Source: Paraburkholderia fynbosensis
GTDB taxonomy: Bacteria; Pseudomonadota; Gammaproteobacteria; Burkholderiales; Burkholderiaceae
Direction of reading: 5' to 3'
NCBI RefSeq assembly: GCF_902859935.1
Contig: NZ_CADIKI010000026.1
Location: 56,630-120,629 of the forward strand
Length of the DNA: 64,000 nt
Under the pieces are notes generated by a model. The model worked only from the letters and a program-made list of their open reading frames with translations, searched no databases and was not told the DNA's origin. The translations under genes were made by a program, and so were the position numbers. Each line of letters begins with the position of its first letter. The stretch's first letter is position 1. Below are positions 18,612 to 26,602 of the stretch, in pieces.

Positions 18612-19155
18612 AGCAACGGCGTATTGCGCATTTCGTCGCATACCCGTTGCAGATCGTTACATTAACGCGATTCAAATGGACGAGCTTTCGGCATTGCAAG
18701 CTTCGGACATGTGAATCGCAATCTGCTCAATGAAAAAAGCGTCTGACATTTGCGTCATTCGCATCGTTAAAGCCGCTCGGTATGAATGCGCCACGCCTCA
18801 CACGCAGGCCCGATCGGCCACGGCGCATAGCCCCTTTTTTGCTCACTTCCCCCTCGCCTGCCGCGCCCCGGGCGAGGCAATGAGTCATTGCGCCCGCCAG
18901 CCGTTTTTAGGAGCACGCGTGGTGTATATTCGCGGTCAAGTCGAAGACTCCTCGCGCGATTTAACCTTTGAAACTATTCGCCGTTTTAACTTTCGAACCG
19001 GACAATTCACGGCTTCGCTATTGCAATTGGCGAGCGCGCCCCGAACTCCGGTCCGAACGTTTGCGCAGCTTCGTGCGCGGCGGCGTAGAGTAGCAGTGAA
19101 AAGCAGTTAAGCGCGCGGGATTATTCAGCGCCAACACCATTCTTTGGAGGTTTTC
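18612..19155. other. Intergenic region before the PspA-like gene
   Basis: No credible gene is seen in 544 bases. An open frame at 18730-19110 has a composition unlike the neighbours and no recognisable domain. The stretch from about 18720 to 18990 is locally AT-richer and probably holds the promoter of the PspA/TPR pair. Confidence 0.35.
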
Positions 19156-19836
19156 ATGTCGCTTTTTGACAGCATTTCGCGCACGCTCAAAGGTCTCCTG
19201 AACGACGCGGCCGACTCTGTGCAGGATCCGTCGCGCGACTCGCGCCAGATCGTGCGCGAACTCGACGAAAGCATCGGCAAGGCCGAGAACTCGCTGATCG
19301 AGATTCAGGCGCAAGTGGCCACACAGCAAAGCAAGCGCGATGTTGCCGCGGACAAGGCGAAGAAGTACGAAGACGGCGCGAAGCGCGCGCTGCAATCCGG
19401 CGACGAAGCACTCGCCCGCGAAGCCCTCGGCGCGCAGGCGACAGCCGAAGCCGAACGCGATGCGTTGACGAAGGAGCTGACCACGCTCGAGCCGTCGGTC
19501 GCGCAGTTGAAGAGCCAGATCGAAGACATGCGCAGCCGCCGCAACGACCTGAACGCGCGTTCCAACATCCTGCAGGCGAAGCAGCAGATCGCCGAAGCGA
19601 AAGACGTCGCGGCCACCGCATTGGGCGGCATCGGCGGCAAGAATCTTTCCGAAGATTTCCAGAAGCTCGAAGACAAGGTGGCATTGTCGAATGCCCGCTC
19701 TGACGCCCGTCTGAATTCCGCCGACGTGAAGAGCGGCAAGGCCCTCGACGACAAGCTCGCAGATTTGAACCGCGGCCCGTCCGTCGAAGATCGTCTGGAA
19801 GCATTGAAGAAGCAGCTCAATACGCCGGCCCAGTAA
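19156..19836 (+). CDS. PspA/IM30 family protein
   Basis: The 226-residue protein is almost entirely coiled coil, as expected for PspA/IM30 (Vipp1-like) proteins that bind stressed membranes and form rods or rings. Family features include the N-terminal amphipathic helix (MSLFDSISRTLKGLLNDAADSVQDP), LDESIGKAENSLIEIQAQVA, and the long helix up to SRRNDLNARSNILQAKQQI. A GGAGG five bases before ATG 19156 is a strong ribosome site, better than for the in-frame ATG at 19144. It is followed at 113 bases by a TPR membrane protein on the same strand, suggesting a two-gene envelope-stress unit. No pspF or other psp genes are nearby. Confidence 0.85.
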   Translation: MSLFDSISRTLKGLLNDAADSVQDPSRDSRQIVRELDESIGKAENSLIEIQAQVATQQSKRDVAADKAKKYEDGAKRALQSGDEALAREALGAQATAEAERDALTKELTTLEPSVAQLKSQIEDMRSRRNDLNARSNILQAKQQIAEAKDVAATALGGIGGKNLSEDFQKLEDKVALSNARSDARLNSADVKSGKALDDKLADLNRGPSVEDRLEALKKQLNTPAQ

Positions 19837-19932
19837 TCGCACGGCAGTACATGCCGGCGGCCTCATACGGGCGCCAGCATGCCGGCCGATCATCCGCGCG
19901 GCCACTGGTAACGACTCAAGGAGACGGGCGCC

Positions 19933-19953
19933 ATGCGCCCGGCCCGCAAATGA
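19933..19953 (+). promoter_or_regulatory. Six-codon minicistron overlapping the TPR gene start
   Basis: AAGGAG (19918-19923) is nine bases before ATG 19933, which opens the reading frame MRPARK ending in TGA at 19951-19953. That stop overlaps the ATG (19950) of the TPR gene as aATGA. The TPR start itself has no ribosome site at normal distance, since the AAGGAG is 26 bases away. This suggests translational coupling through a leader peptide. Confidence 0.45.
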
Positions 19954-21134
19954 AAAAATTTTTCGCAACCGCGTTCGCTTCGCTGCTGTTGGTGTCGGCC
20001 GCGGCGTTCGCCGTGCCCACCGTTCAGCAGATCGAATCGGCGATGTCGCAAGGCAACTGGCAGCAGGCCGATGCCGGTCTGAGCGAGGTGCTGCAGGCCC
20101 ATCCGAACAACGCCCGCGCGCATTATCTGTATAGCCAGGTGCTCGATCGCGAAGGCCGCTATGGCGACGCGCTCGCCCAACTGCAACAGGCCAAGACGCT
20201 CGACCCGCAAATCCGCTTCACGGACCCGACCCGCTTCGCGCAAACCGAATCACGCCTGCGCAGGGACGCGGAGCGTGCGGGCGCCAATACGACGGGTCGT
20301 GCCGCGAATCCGTTCGCGCAGCAGAATGCGCCTGCTGTGCAGCAACAGTCGGCAATGCAGCCGCAAGCGCAACAACATGGTCCGGGGGTCGGTATGTGGA
20401 TCGGCATCATTGTTCTGATTGGCGTAATTGCGTTGGTGCTGCGCTGGACTTTGCGCCGCGCCCGCACGCGGGACGACACGCGCGCCGACGGCGATCGTCG
20501 CGAGCAGCTCAAGCGCGCGACCGACATGCTCAACGCGGTGCGTTCGCTGAAGCTCGACGTGAAACTCTCCACCGCGCCGGGTCATGAGGCGCTGGAGAAG
20601 GAAGTCGAAGCAACCGAAGATCAATTGCGCGGCGTCGTCGAGGGTTTGTCGAATGGCAAGAATCCGCTGCCGCCGTATCAGCTCGACGAACTCGAACAGC
20701 GTCTCGCCAGCCTGCGCGCACGCGCTGACGGGCGGCCCGATCCAGCTGCCGCAGCGGCCGCCGGCAACCAGCAGCAGTCGCCGTATGCGCGGGAAGCCGA
20801 ACGCTTTGGCAATCCGCCGCAAGCGCCCTATCCGCAGCAAGGCCCGTATCAGCAACAGCCGCCGGTCATCGTGCAGCAAGGCGGTGGTGGTTTCGGTGGC
20901 GGCATGGGCGGTCTCCTCACCGGCGTGCTGCTCGGCGAAGCGCTCAACTCCGGACGCGATCGCGTGGTGGAGCGCGACGTGATCGTCGACGACGAAGCAC
21001 GGCGCCGTGGCAACGACGGCGGCAATGGCGGCGGCCTCGATTTCGGCCAAGGCTCGAACGACTGGAACGATAACGGTGGCGGCGGTGTCGACATGGGCAG
21101 CAACGACGATTCCGGCGGCTGGACCGATACCTGA
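19950..21134 (+). CDS. TPR-repeat membrane protein with Gly-rich tail
   Basis: The 394-residue protein starts with a signal peptide (MKKFFATAFASLLLVSAAAFA). TPR-like helices follow (residues 25-90: SAMSQGNWQQADAGLSEVLQ, HPNNARAHYLYSQVLDREGRYGDALAQLQQA). Next come a Gln/Pro-rich linker and a single membrane helix (VGMWIGIIVLIGVIALVLRW, near 150-170). After a helical region, the C-terminus is very Gly/Asn/Asp-rich and includes GGGGFGGGMGGLLTG. Paired with the PspA-like gene, it may anchor or sense envelope stress from the periplasm; the TPR suggests protein binding. A minicistron overlaps its start codon. Transcription ends at the terminator at 21201-21229. Confidence 0.75.
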   Translation: MKKFFATAFASLLLVSAAAFAVPTVQQIESAMSQGNWQQADAGLSEVLQAHPNNARAHYLYSQVLDREGRYGDALAQLQQAKTLDPQIRFTDPTRFAQTESRLRRDAERAGANTTGRAANPFAQQNAPAVQQQSAMQPQAQQHGPGVGMWIGIIVLIGVIALVLRWTLRRARTRDDTRADGDRREQLKRATDMLNAVRSLKLDVKLSTAPGHEALEKEVEATEDQLRGVVEGLSNGKNPLPPYQLDELEQRLASLRARADGRPDPAAAAAAGNQQQSPYAREAERFGNPPQAPYPQQGPYQQQPPVIVQQGGGGFGGGMGGLLTGVLLGEALNSGRDRVVERDVIVDDEARRRGNDGGNGGGLDFGQGSNDWNDNGGGGVDMGSNDDSGGWTDT

Positions 21135-21200
21135 AACAGCGTGTGCTCATGCATGCCGATGCGCGACGCAACGTCCATCGGCATGGGTCGCGTCAATAAA

Positions 21201-21229
21201 AAACAGGCTCCTCGGAGCCTGTTTTTTTT
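21201..21229 (+). terminator. Strong rho-independent terminator of the PspA/TPR unit
   Basis: An 11-base stem AAACAGGCTCC / GGAGCCTGTTT surrounds a TC centre and ends in eight T residues (21222-21229). Just before it, 21152-21161 and 21176-21185 form another perfect 10-bp inverted repeat (CATGCCGATG / CATCGGCATG). Confidence 0.9.
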
Positions 21230-21235
21230 CTCTCT

Positions 21236-21420
21236 GCCGATTGACCACACGAGACATTGGCTCGCAGAGCTTCAATCCAAGCAGCACCGAGCCCCCAACC
21301 AGCCTCACGATGAAGCGTTCCGCGTAATCGATCAGCGCCTCGCGACGCGCGGCATCCGCGTCGATATATTCGGCCGACAGATGAAACAGTTGCAGCACAT
21401 CACCAGCGTGCCGCGCGCCG
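21236..21420 (-). pseudogene. Unassigned coding relic
   Basis: On the minus strand a protein-like stretch (FGARHAGDVLQLFHLSAEYI...DYAERFIVRLVGG) follows an in-frame stop at its upstream end. It runs without a proper terminus into the terminator region. It looks like the inside of a helical protein, possibly a regulator's C-terminal domain. No family can be named. Confidence 0.25.
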
Positions 21421-21436
21421 AACTGCGGCGCCCGCT

Positions 21437-21800
21437 ACACGCAGCACGGCTCCAAGCTCATGACGTTCATGGGCGAATTCGTCGTGGTGGCTGCCCGAAG
21501 CGATCATCAAAAGCGCGGTGCGCAATGTCTATGGCGACCCGAGCAAGATCGACGCGGCGACGCTGCGGCGTTACGTCGATTTCTTCTACGGAGAAGGCAC
21601 GCGCGCCGCGATCGGCAAGAAGGTGCCGACACTAGATTTCAGCGAAGTCGACACCGACGTGCTGAAGACGCTCGACGTGCCCGCGCTGGTGCTATGGGAT
21701 GCCAGGAATCGCTGGATCCCGACCGCGCACGCGGCCGAGTTTGCGAGTCGCATTCCGCGCGCGAAGTCCGTCATGGATGCGGGGGCTCACCCCCCTCCGA
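21437..21800 (+). pseudogene. Alpha/beta hydrolase, C-terminal remnant
   Basis: Between 21488 and about 21780 the translation reads as the C-terminal half of an alpha/beta hydrolase, with WWLPEAIIKSAVRNVYGDP, VDTDVLKTLDVPALVLWDAR and RWIPTAHAAEFASRIPRAKS. The strand before the catalytic Asp (VLWDARNRW for the usual VLWGxxDRW) is altered, and the His motif after SVMDAG is out of register. The preceding bases encode a plausible continuation (KLMTFMGEFV) only in another frame, so a frameshift lies near 21481-21485. The N-terminal nucleophile half is missing. The gene is dead. Confidence 0.65.
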
Positions 21801-21903
21801 GCAGACGCAATAGCCCCCACAGAAATCTGGCGAGCATCACGAGCAGCTCCCACAGATGATAGAGCTGTTCCCAGCCCGAAATGCGCGCAAAAGAGTCGAT
21901 CAT
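21787..21903 (-). CDS. Possible 38-residue hydrophobic small protein
   Basis: ATG 21903 opens a 38-residue frame ending in TGA at 21787, rich in Leu and Trp (QLYHLWELLVMLARFLW), with a helix-forming, membrane-active look. It lies between two relics, and no good ribosome site precedes it. It may be chance. It is recorded because it would be missed by length cut-offs. Confidence 0.2.
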   Translation of the reverse strand: MIDSFARISGWEQLYHLWELLVMLARFLWGLLRLLGGG

Positions 21904-22100
21904 CGTTACCGCTAGGAAAAGGAAAGGCTGCAAGGCGCAGTTCGACCGCACATCATACCGACTGCGGGATACCCCGTATCAAGTCGCCTGAAAGGGTGCC
22001 GTAAACGCAGGCAGAAGACGCTGCATCCGCGCAGGATGACGGCGTTCGTATCACAATCGTGCGCTCCATCTGCACCACCCGCGCCATCAAGGAGACGTCC

Positions 22101-23576
22101 ATGACGCGTTTCAGCTTTCGCCGAACGGCCCGTTCGCACACGGTCGTCGGCGATATTGCCGCGCAAGCCGGCAAACTGAGCATCGAGATTTGCGACGTGT
22201 CGGGGCACGTTGAGGAAGTCGCCGCGCGCGTGCAGCGCCAGGCGCAAGTATGTCGGGCGCTGCGCGAATCCGCCGCGCAAACGCTGGCGGGCAATCATCG
22301 CATCGCCGCGGCCGCGCGCGAAATGCGCAGCGTATCGGCCGAGGCCGCGACCGGCGTGCAGGGATCGCAACAGACGCTCGAAGCATCGCTTGCCGATATT
22401 CACGGGCTGGTCGAGGGCGTGACGGTGATCGAAAGCCAGATCGGCGCACTGCGCAGCGCGCTGGCGCACGTGAGCCGCGTGTCCGAGGAAATCTCGCTGA
22501 TCGCCCGTCAAACCCATCTGCTGGCGCTGAATGCCGCAATCGAGGCCGCGCGCGCCGGTGAATCGGGCCGCAGCTTCGCCGTGGTGGCCGCCGAGGTGAA
22601 GAACCTGTCGGCGAAAACCGCGCAGGCCACCGGCCAGATCGAGACGACGCTCGCGCAACTCACGCAGCAGACCGAGCAGCTGATCAACGAAGGTTCGGTG
22701 AACACCGCGCGGGCGCATCGCGTGCGCGAAGGCACGCGCAAGATCGGCGACGTCGTGCATGCAACCGGCGACGCGATCGCGCGGTTGAACAACGAGGCCG
22801 GCCAGATCGCGGCATTGACCGGCGAAATCGAAACGCAGTGTGACGGACTCGAAGCGCAGGTGCTGGAAATGGCGAGTGGTGTCGAGCATTCGAGCGAGAA
22901 CTTCGCGCAGGCGAAGGACCGCCTGGGGAATCTGCTCGGCGTGTCCGAGACGCTGATCGAACTGACCGCCGCGACCGGCGTCGAAACCACGGACACGCGT
23001 TTCATCGAAGCGGTGCAGCAGGCCGCCGCGACGGTGAGCAAGCTGTTCGAAGCGGCCGTTGCGCGTGGCGACGTATCGCTCGACGATCTGTTCGATCAAC
23101 GCTACGTGCCGGTGACGGGGACCAACCCGCCGCAGTTTCTGACGCGCTTCACCGCTTTCACCGACCGCGTGTTGCCCGCGATTCAGGAACCCTTGCTCAA
23201 TCTCGATCCACGCGTTGCGTTCTGCGCCGCGGTCGATGCGCGCGGCTATCTGCCGACCCACAACCTGAAGTTCTCATTGCCGCCGCGCGACGACGTCGTG
23301 TGGAACATGGCGAACTGCCGCAACCGGCGCATGTTCGACGATCGCACCGGCATCGCGGCCGCCTCGCACACGAAGAAGTTTCTGCTGCAGACTTACCGCC
23401 GCGATATGGGCGGCGGCCAGTTCGTGCTGATGAAGGACGCATCGGCGCCGGTGTTCGTCGGCGGACGCCATTGGGGGGTGTGCGGATCGGCTACAAGGTT
23501 TGAACGCGCGCGGCGCGCCTGCCTGCATGGCGGCATGAAGCTGAAGGTGCGCCGCACTCGCGGCGCACCGCCCTAA
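22101..23576 (+). CDS. Soluble methyl-accepting chemotaxis-like signalling protein, 3' end frameshifted
   Basis: The protein has no membrane segment. Residues 30-260 form a chemoreceptor-type helical bundle with the hairpin-tip signature (EEISLIARQTHLLALNAAIEAARAGESGRSFAVVAAEVKNLS at about 130-172). The C-terminal third has the domain found in soluble MCPs of beta-proteobacteria (FTDRVLPAIQEPLL, GYLPTHN, RNRRMFDDRTG, FLLQTYRRDMGGGQFVLMKD, GGRHWG). It should talk to CheA/CheW in the cytoplasm. AAGGAG precedes ATG 22101. At the run of six G (23473-23478) the frame leaves the expected ending: plus one base the protein would end GVRIGYKV at 23503. As read, it continues to 23576 and overlaps potI. 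Confidence 0.8.
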   Translation: MTRFSFRRTARSHTVVGDIAAQAGKLSIEICDVSGHVEEVAARVQRQAQVCRALRESAAQTLAGNHRIAAAAREMRSVSAEAATGVQGSQQTLEASLADIHGLVEGVTVIESQIGALRSALAHVSRVSEEISLIARQTHLLALNAAIEAARAGESGRSFAVVAAEVKNLSAKTAQATGQIETTLAQLTQQTEQLINEGSVNTARAHRVREGTRKIGDVVHATGDAIARLNNEAGQIAALTGEIETQCDGLEAQVLEMASGVEHSSENFAQAKDRLGNLLGVSETLIELTAATGVETTDTRFIEAVQQAAATVSKLFEAAVARGDVSLDDLFDQRYVPVTGTNPPQFLTRFTAFTDRVLPAIQEPLLNLDPRVAFCAAVDARGYLPTHNLKFSLPPRDDVVWNMANCRNRRMFDDRTGIAAASHTKKFLLQTYRRDMGGGQFVLMKDASAPVFVGGRHWGVCGSATRFERARRACLHGGMKLKVRRTRGAPP

Positions 23577-24391
23577 AACGCCATCACCGTGCGCTTGCGC
23601 TCGGCGCGCTGCATGAAGTAGTTGGCCACCACCACGCCGACTGTCACGAGCGCGATGAACAGCGTCGCGAGCGCGTTCATTTCCGGGTTCAACCCGAGCC
23701 GCACGCGCGAGAACACCACCAGCGGCAGCGTCGTCGAGCCGGGACCCGAGAGAAACGCCGACAGCACCAGATCGTCGATCGACAACGTGAACGACAGCAG
23801 CCAGCCGGACACGAGCGCCTGAGAAATCAGCGGCAGCGTGATCGAGAAGAACACGCGCAGTGGCGTGGCGCCCAGATCGAGCGCGGCCTCTTCGAGCGAC
23901 GGGTGCAACTCCTTCACACGTGACTGCACGATGATGGCCACATACGAAATGCATAGCATCACGTGGCCGATCCAGATCGTGAACACGCCGCGCTCGGCCG
24001 GCCATCCGAGCCAGCGGGCCATTTCGATGAACAGCAGCAGCAACGAGATGCCCTGAATCACTTCGGGAATCACCAGCGGCGCGTTGATCATGCCGGTATA
24101 CAGCGTGAAGCCGCGAAACCGCCCCATTCGCGCGAGCACGAAACCGGCCCACGTACCGATGATCACCGACGCGAACGCCGTCAGCAGCGCCACCCGCAGC
24201 GACAGCCAAGCCGCCGCGATCAGTTCGTCGTCGCGCAGCAGCGCTGCGTACCAGCGCAGCGAAAAACGCGTCCACACCGTGACCAGTTGCGATTCGTTGA
24301 ACGAATACACCACCAGACTCACGATCGGGATGTACAGGAACAGAAACCCGATCCCGAGAGCAATCAACTGCAACATCCGGTTCGGCTTCAT
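23573..24391 (-). CDS. potI: Putrescine ABC transporter permease PotI
   Basis: This 272-residue inner-membrane permease has six helices and the EAA loop (LEEAALDLGATPLRVFFSITLPLISQAL) that docks on the PotG ATPase. It is the last gene of potFGHI. Its ATG overlaps the potH stop by four bases. Its stop region overlaps the extended end of the convergent chemoreceptor-like gene. With PotH it forms the channel for putrescine import. Confidence 0.93.
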   Translation of the reverse strand: MKPNRMLQLIALGIGFLFLYIPIVSLVVYSFNESQLVTVWTRFSLRWYAALLRDDELIAAAWLSLRVALLTAFASVIIGTWAGFVLARMGRFRGFTLYTGMINAPLVIPEVIQGISLLLLFIEMARWLGWPAERGVFTIWIGHVMLCISYVAIIVQSRVKELHPSLEEAALDLGATPLRVFFSITLPLISQALVSGWLLSFTLSIDDLVLSAFLSGPGSTTLPLVVFSRVRLGLNPEMNALATLFIALVTVGVVVANYFMQRAERKRTVMAF

Positions 24392-25320
24392 TGGCGCCTC
24401 TCCTCCATCGCCTTGGCCTGCGCGCGCTGGAAAAACGCCATCGGCACCAGTAACAGCAACACCATCGCGCAGGTCACCGCGGACGCCATCGGCCAGTCGG
24501 CGTTGTCGAAGAACTCATTCCACATCACGCGGCCGATCATCAGCGTATCCGCGCCGCCCAGCAATTCGGGAATCACGTACTCGCCCACCGCGGGAATGAA
24601 CACCAGCAGGCAACCGGCGATGATGCCGTTCTTCGACAGCGGCAACGTGATCTTCCAGAACGCCTTCCACGGTTTCGCGCCGAGGTCGTACGCGGCTTCG
24701 AGCAAGGTCAGGTCCATCTTCACCAGATGCGCGTACAGCGGCATCACGAGAAACGGCAGATACGAATACACCATGCCGATGTAGACGGCGGTGTTCGTGT
24801 GATACAGCTCGATCGGCGAATGAATCAGGCCGATCGACATCAGGAAGTTGTTCAGCAAGCCGTTGTTCTTCAGGATGCCGATCCATGCGTACACGCGAAT
24901 CAGGAACGAGGTCCAGAACGGCAGCATCACGGCCATCATCAGCAGATTGCGGGTCGCCGGATTCGAGCGCGCGATGTAGTACGCCATCGGATAGCCGATC
25001 AGCAGACACAGGACGGTCGAAATCGCGGCGACCACCAGCGAATTCACATAGGTCGCGAAATAGAGGCTGTCGGTCAGCAGAAACGCGTAATGCGACAGGT
25101 CGAGCGTGATGTGAATCGCGCCTTCGGCGAAATTCACCAGCTGCGTGTACGGCGGAATGCCAAGCTGCGAATCGGCGAAGCTGATCTTCACGACCAGCAG
25201 GAACGGCACGAGGAAAAACAGCAGCAGCCAGACGAACGGCCCGGCCACCACCGCGCTGCGACCGCTCAGATTGAAACGCCGCACCGGCCAGTTGACGAAG
25301 GCATCGAGCGCGCGCTTCAT
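24388..25320 (-). CDS. potH: Putrescine ABC transporter permease PotH
   Basis: The 310-residue permease has a hydrophobic N-terminal helix (VAGPFVWLLLFFLVPFLLVVKISFAD), several further helices and the EAA motif (LLEAAYDLGAKPWKAFWKITLPLSKNGIIAG). The ATG at 25320 overlaps the potG stop by ATGA, and its own stop overlaps potI, so the three transport genes are translationally coupled. The long upstream open frame belongs to the potG antisense region and is not coding. Confidence 0.93.
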   Translation of the reverse strand: MKRALDAFVNWPVRRFNLSGRSAVVAGPFVWLLLFFLVPFLLVVKISFADSQLGIPPYTQLVNFAEGAIHITLDLSHYAFLLTDSLYFATYVNSLVVAAISTVLCLLIGYPMAYYIARSNPATRNLLMMAVMLPFWTSFLIRVYAWIGILKNNGLLNNFLMSIGLIHSPIELYHTNTAVYIGMVYSYLPFLVMPLYAHLVKMDLTLLEAAYDLGAKPWKAFWKITLPLSKNGIIAGCLLVFIPAVGEYVIPELLGGADTLMIGRVMWNEFFDNADWPMASAVTCAMVLLLLVPMAFFQRAQAKAMEERRQ

Positions 25321-26510
25321 GACGTCAGCACCACACCGGCCGAGGCGCTCCAGCGCACGTACACTTCGTCGCCCCACGTGGGCGGATCGATCTCGGTGAG
25401 CGCGAGGCTCGTCACGTTGGCGATCACCGTCTTGCCGCCGTCGAGCTTCACGTGATACAGCGAATAGCCGCCCATGTACGCGATATTCGTGACGACGCCC
25501 TTGCCCCAGTTGTATGCGCCTTCGGGCGGCTTGCGCGTGAGCGCGATGCGCTCGGGCCTCACCGAAATCGTCACCGGCATGCCAAGCGGCCCGGTGATGC
25601 CATGGCTCACATACAGGCGGCATGGCAGGTCGGGCGTTTCGATGAACACGTAGTCGGGTTCGTCTTCGACCGTGTGGCCTTCGAACAGATTGGTCGAGCC
25701 GATGAACTCCGCCGAAAAACGGCTGTTCGGATACTCGTACACCTCATGCGGCGTGCCGAGCTGGACGATCTGGCCTTCGCTCATCACGGCGAGCCGGTCG
25801 GCCATCGTCATCGCTTCTTCCTGGTCGTGCGTGACCATCATGCAGGTCACGCCGACCTGGTCGAGAATATTGACCAGTTCGATCTGAGTGCGCTGGCGGA
25901 TCTGCTTGTCGAGCGCGGACATCGGCTCGTCGAGCAGCAGCAGCTTGGGCCGCTTGACGAGCGAACGCGCCAGCGCCACGCGCTGCTGCTGGCCGCCCGA
26001 CAACTGATGCGGCTTGCGCTTCGCGAAACGGCCCATCTGCACGAGATCGAGCGCGGTCTGCACACGCTCTTTCAGTTCGGCCTTCGGCACGCCTTCCTGC
26101 TTCAGACCAAAGGCGACGTTCGCCTCCACCGTCATGTGCGGAAAAAGCGCATATGACTGGAACATCATGTTGACCGGCCGGCGGTACGGCGGCCATTGCG
26201 CGAGGTCCTCGCCATCGATCAGGATCTTGCCCGAGGTCACGGTTTCCAGCCCGGCCATCATGCGCAGCAAGGTCGACTTGCCGCAGCCGGAACTGCCGAG
26301 CAGCGCGAACAGCTCGCCCTTCTTCACCGACAGGTTGACCTCTTTGACGGCGACGGTCTCGCCGAACTTCTTCACGACGTCGACGATCTGGATGAAATGG
26401 TCCGCTGCGTCGCCCGTACCGGCGCCCGCGCCGGCGCCTGTAACGGCACCTTGGCCCCGCGACGGAGCGGCCGCTCCTGCCACCGCGCCCGACTGGTCAC
26501 TACTCATCAT
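25317..26510 (-). CDS. potG: Putrescine ABC transporter ATPase PotG
   Basis: The 397-residue ATPase contains Walker A GSSGCGKST, Q-loop (MMFQSYALFPHMTV), signature LSGGQQQRVALAR, Walker B LLLLDEP and switch His in MMVTHDQEEAMT, then a TOBE domain. The first 35 residues are an Ala/Gly-rich extension. It energises PotHI. It follows potF after a 92-base gap holding an attenuator-like hairpin. Confidence 0.93.
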   Translation of the reverse strand: MMSSDQSGAVAGAAAPSRGQGAVTGAGAGAGTGDAADHFIQIVDVVKKFGETVAVKEVNLSVKKGELFALLGSSGCGKSTLLRMMAGLETVTSGKILIDGEDLAQWPPYRRPVNMMFQSYALFPHMTVEANVAFGLKQEGVPKAELKERVQTALDLVQMGRFAKRKPHQLSGGQQQRVALARSLVKRPKLLLLDEPMSALDKQIRQRTQIELVNILDQVGVTCMMVTHDQEEAMTMADRLAVMSEGQIVQLGTPHEVYEYPNSRFSAEFIGSTNLFEGHTVEDEPDYVFIETPDLPCRLYVSHGITGPLGMPVTISVRPERIALTRKPPEGAYNWGKGVVTNIAYMGGYSLYHVKLDGGKTVIANVTSLALTEIDPPTWGDEVYVRWSASAGVVLTS

Positions 26511-26541
26511 AATGCTGCTTCACTCCGGCGTTTGACGAACA

Positions 26542-26567
26542 AAGCCCCCGGTGAACACCGAGGGCTT
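26542..26567 (-). terminator. Attenuator/stabiliser hairpin between potF and potG
   Basis: AAGCCCCCGGTG and CACCGAGGGCTT pair at 11 of 12 positions around two A residues. On the minus strand it follows potF and is trailed only by TTTGTTC, a weak T-run. Such a stem commonly lowers expression of the membrane genes relative to the binding protein. Confidence 0.6.
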
Positions 26568-26602
26568 CTTGATGATGCTTACCCGTTCACTGTTGCCGCG
26601 GG

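Noticed and set aside
18730..19110. 126-codon open frame ahead of the PspA-like gene
   Set aside because: No domain, unnatural composition and no ribosome site; it is more likely promoter and leader DNA.
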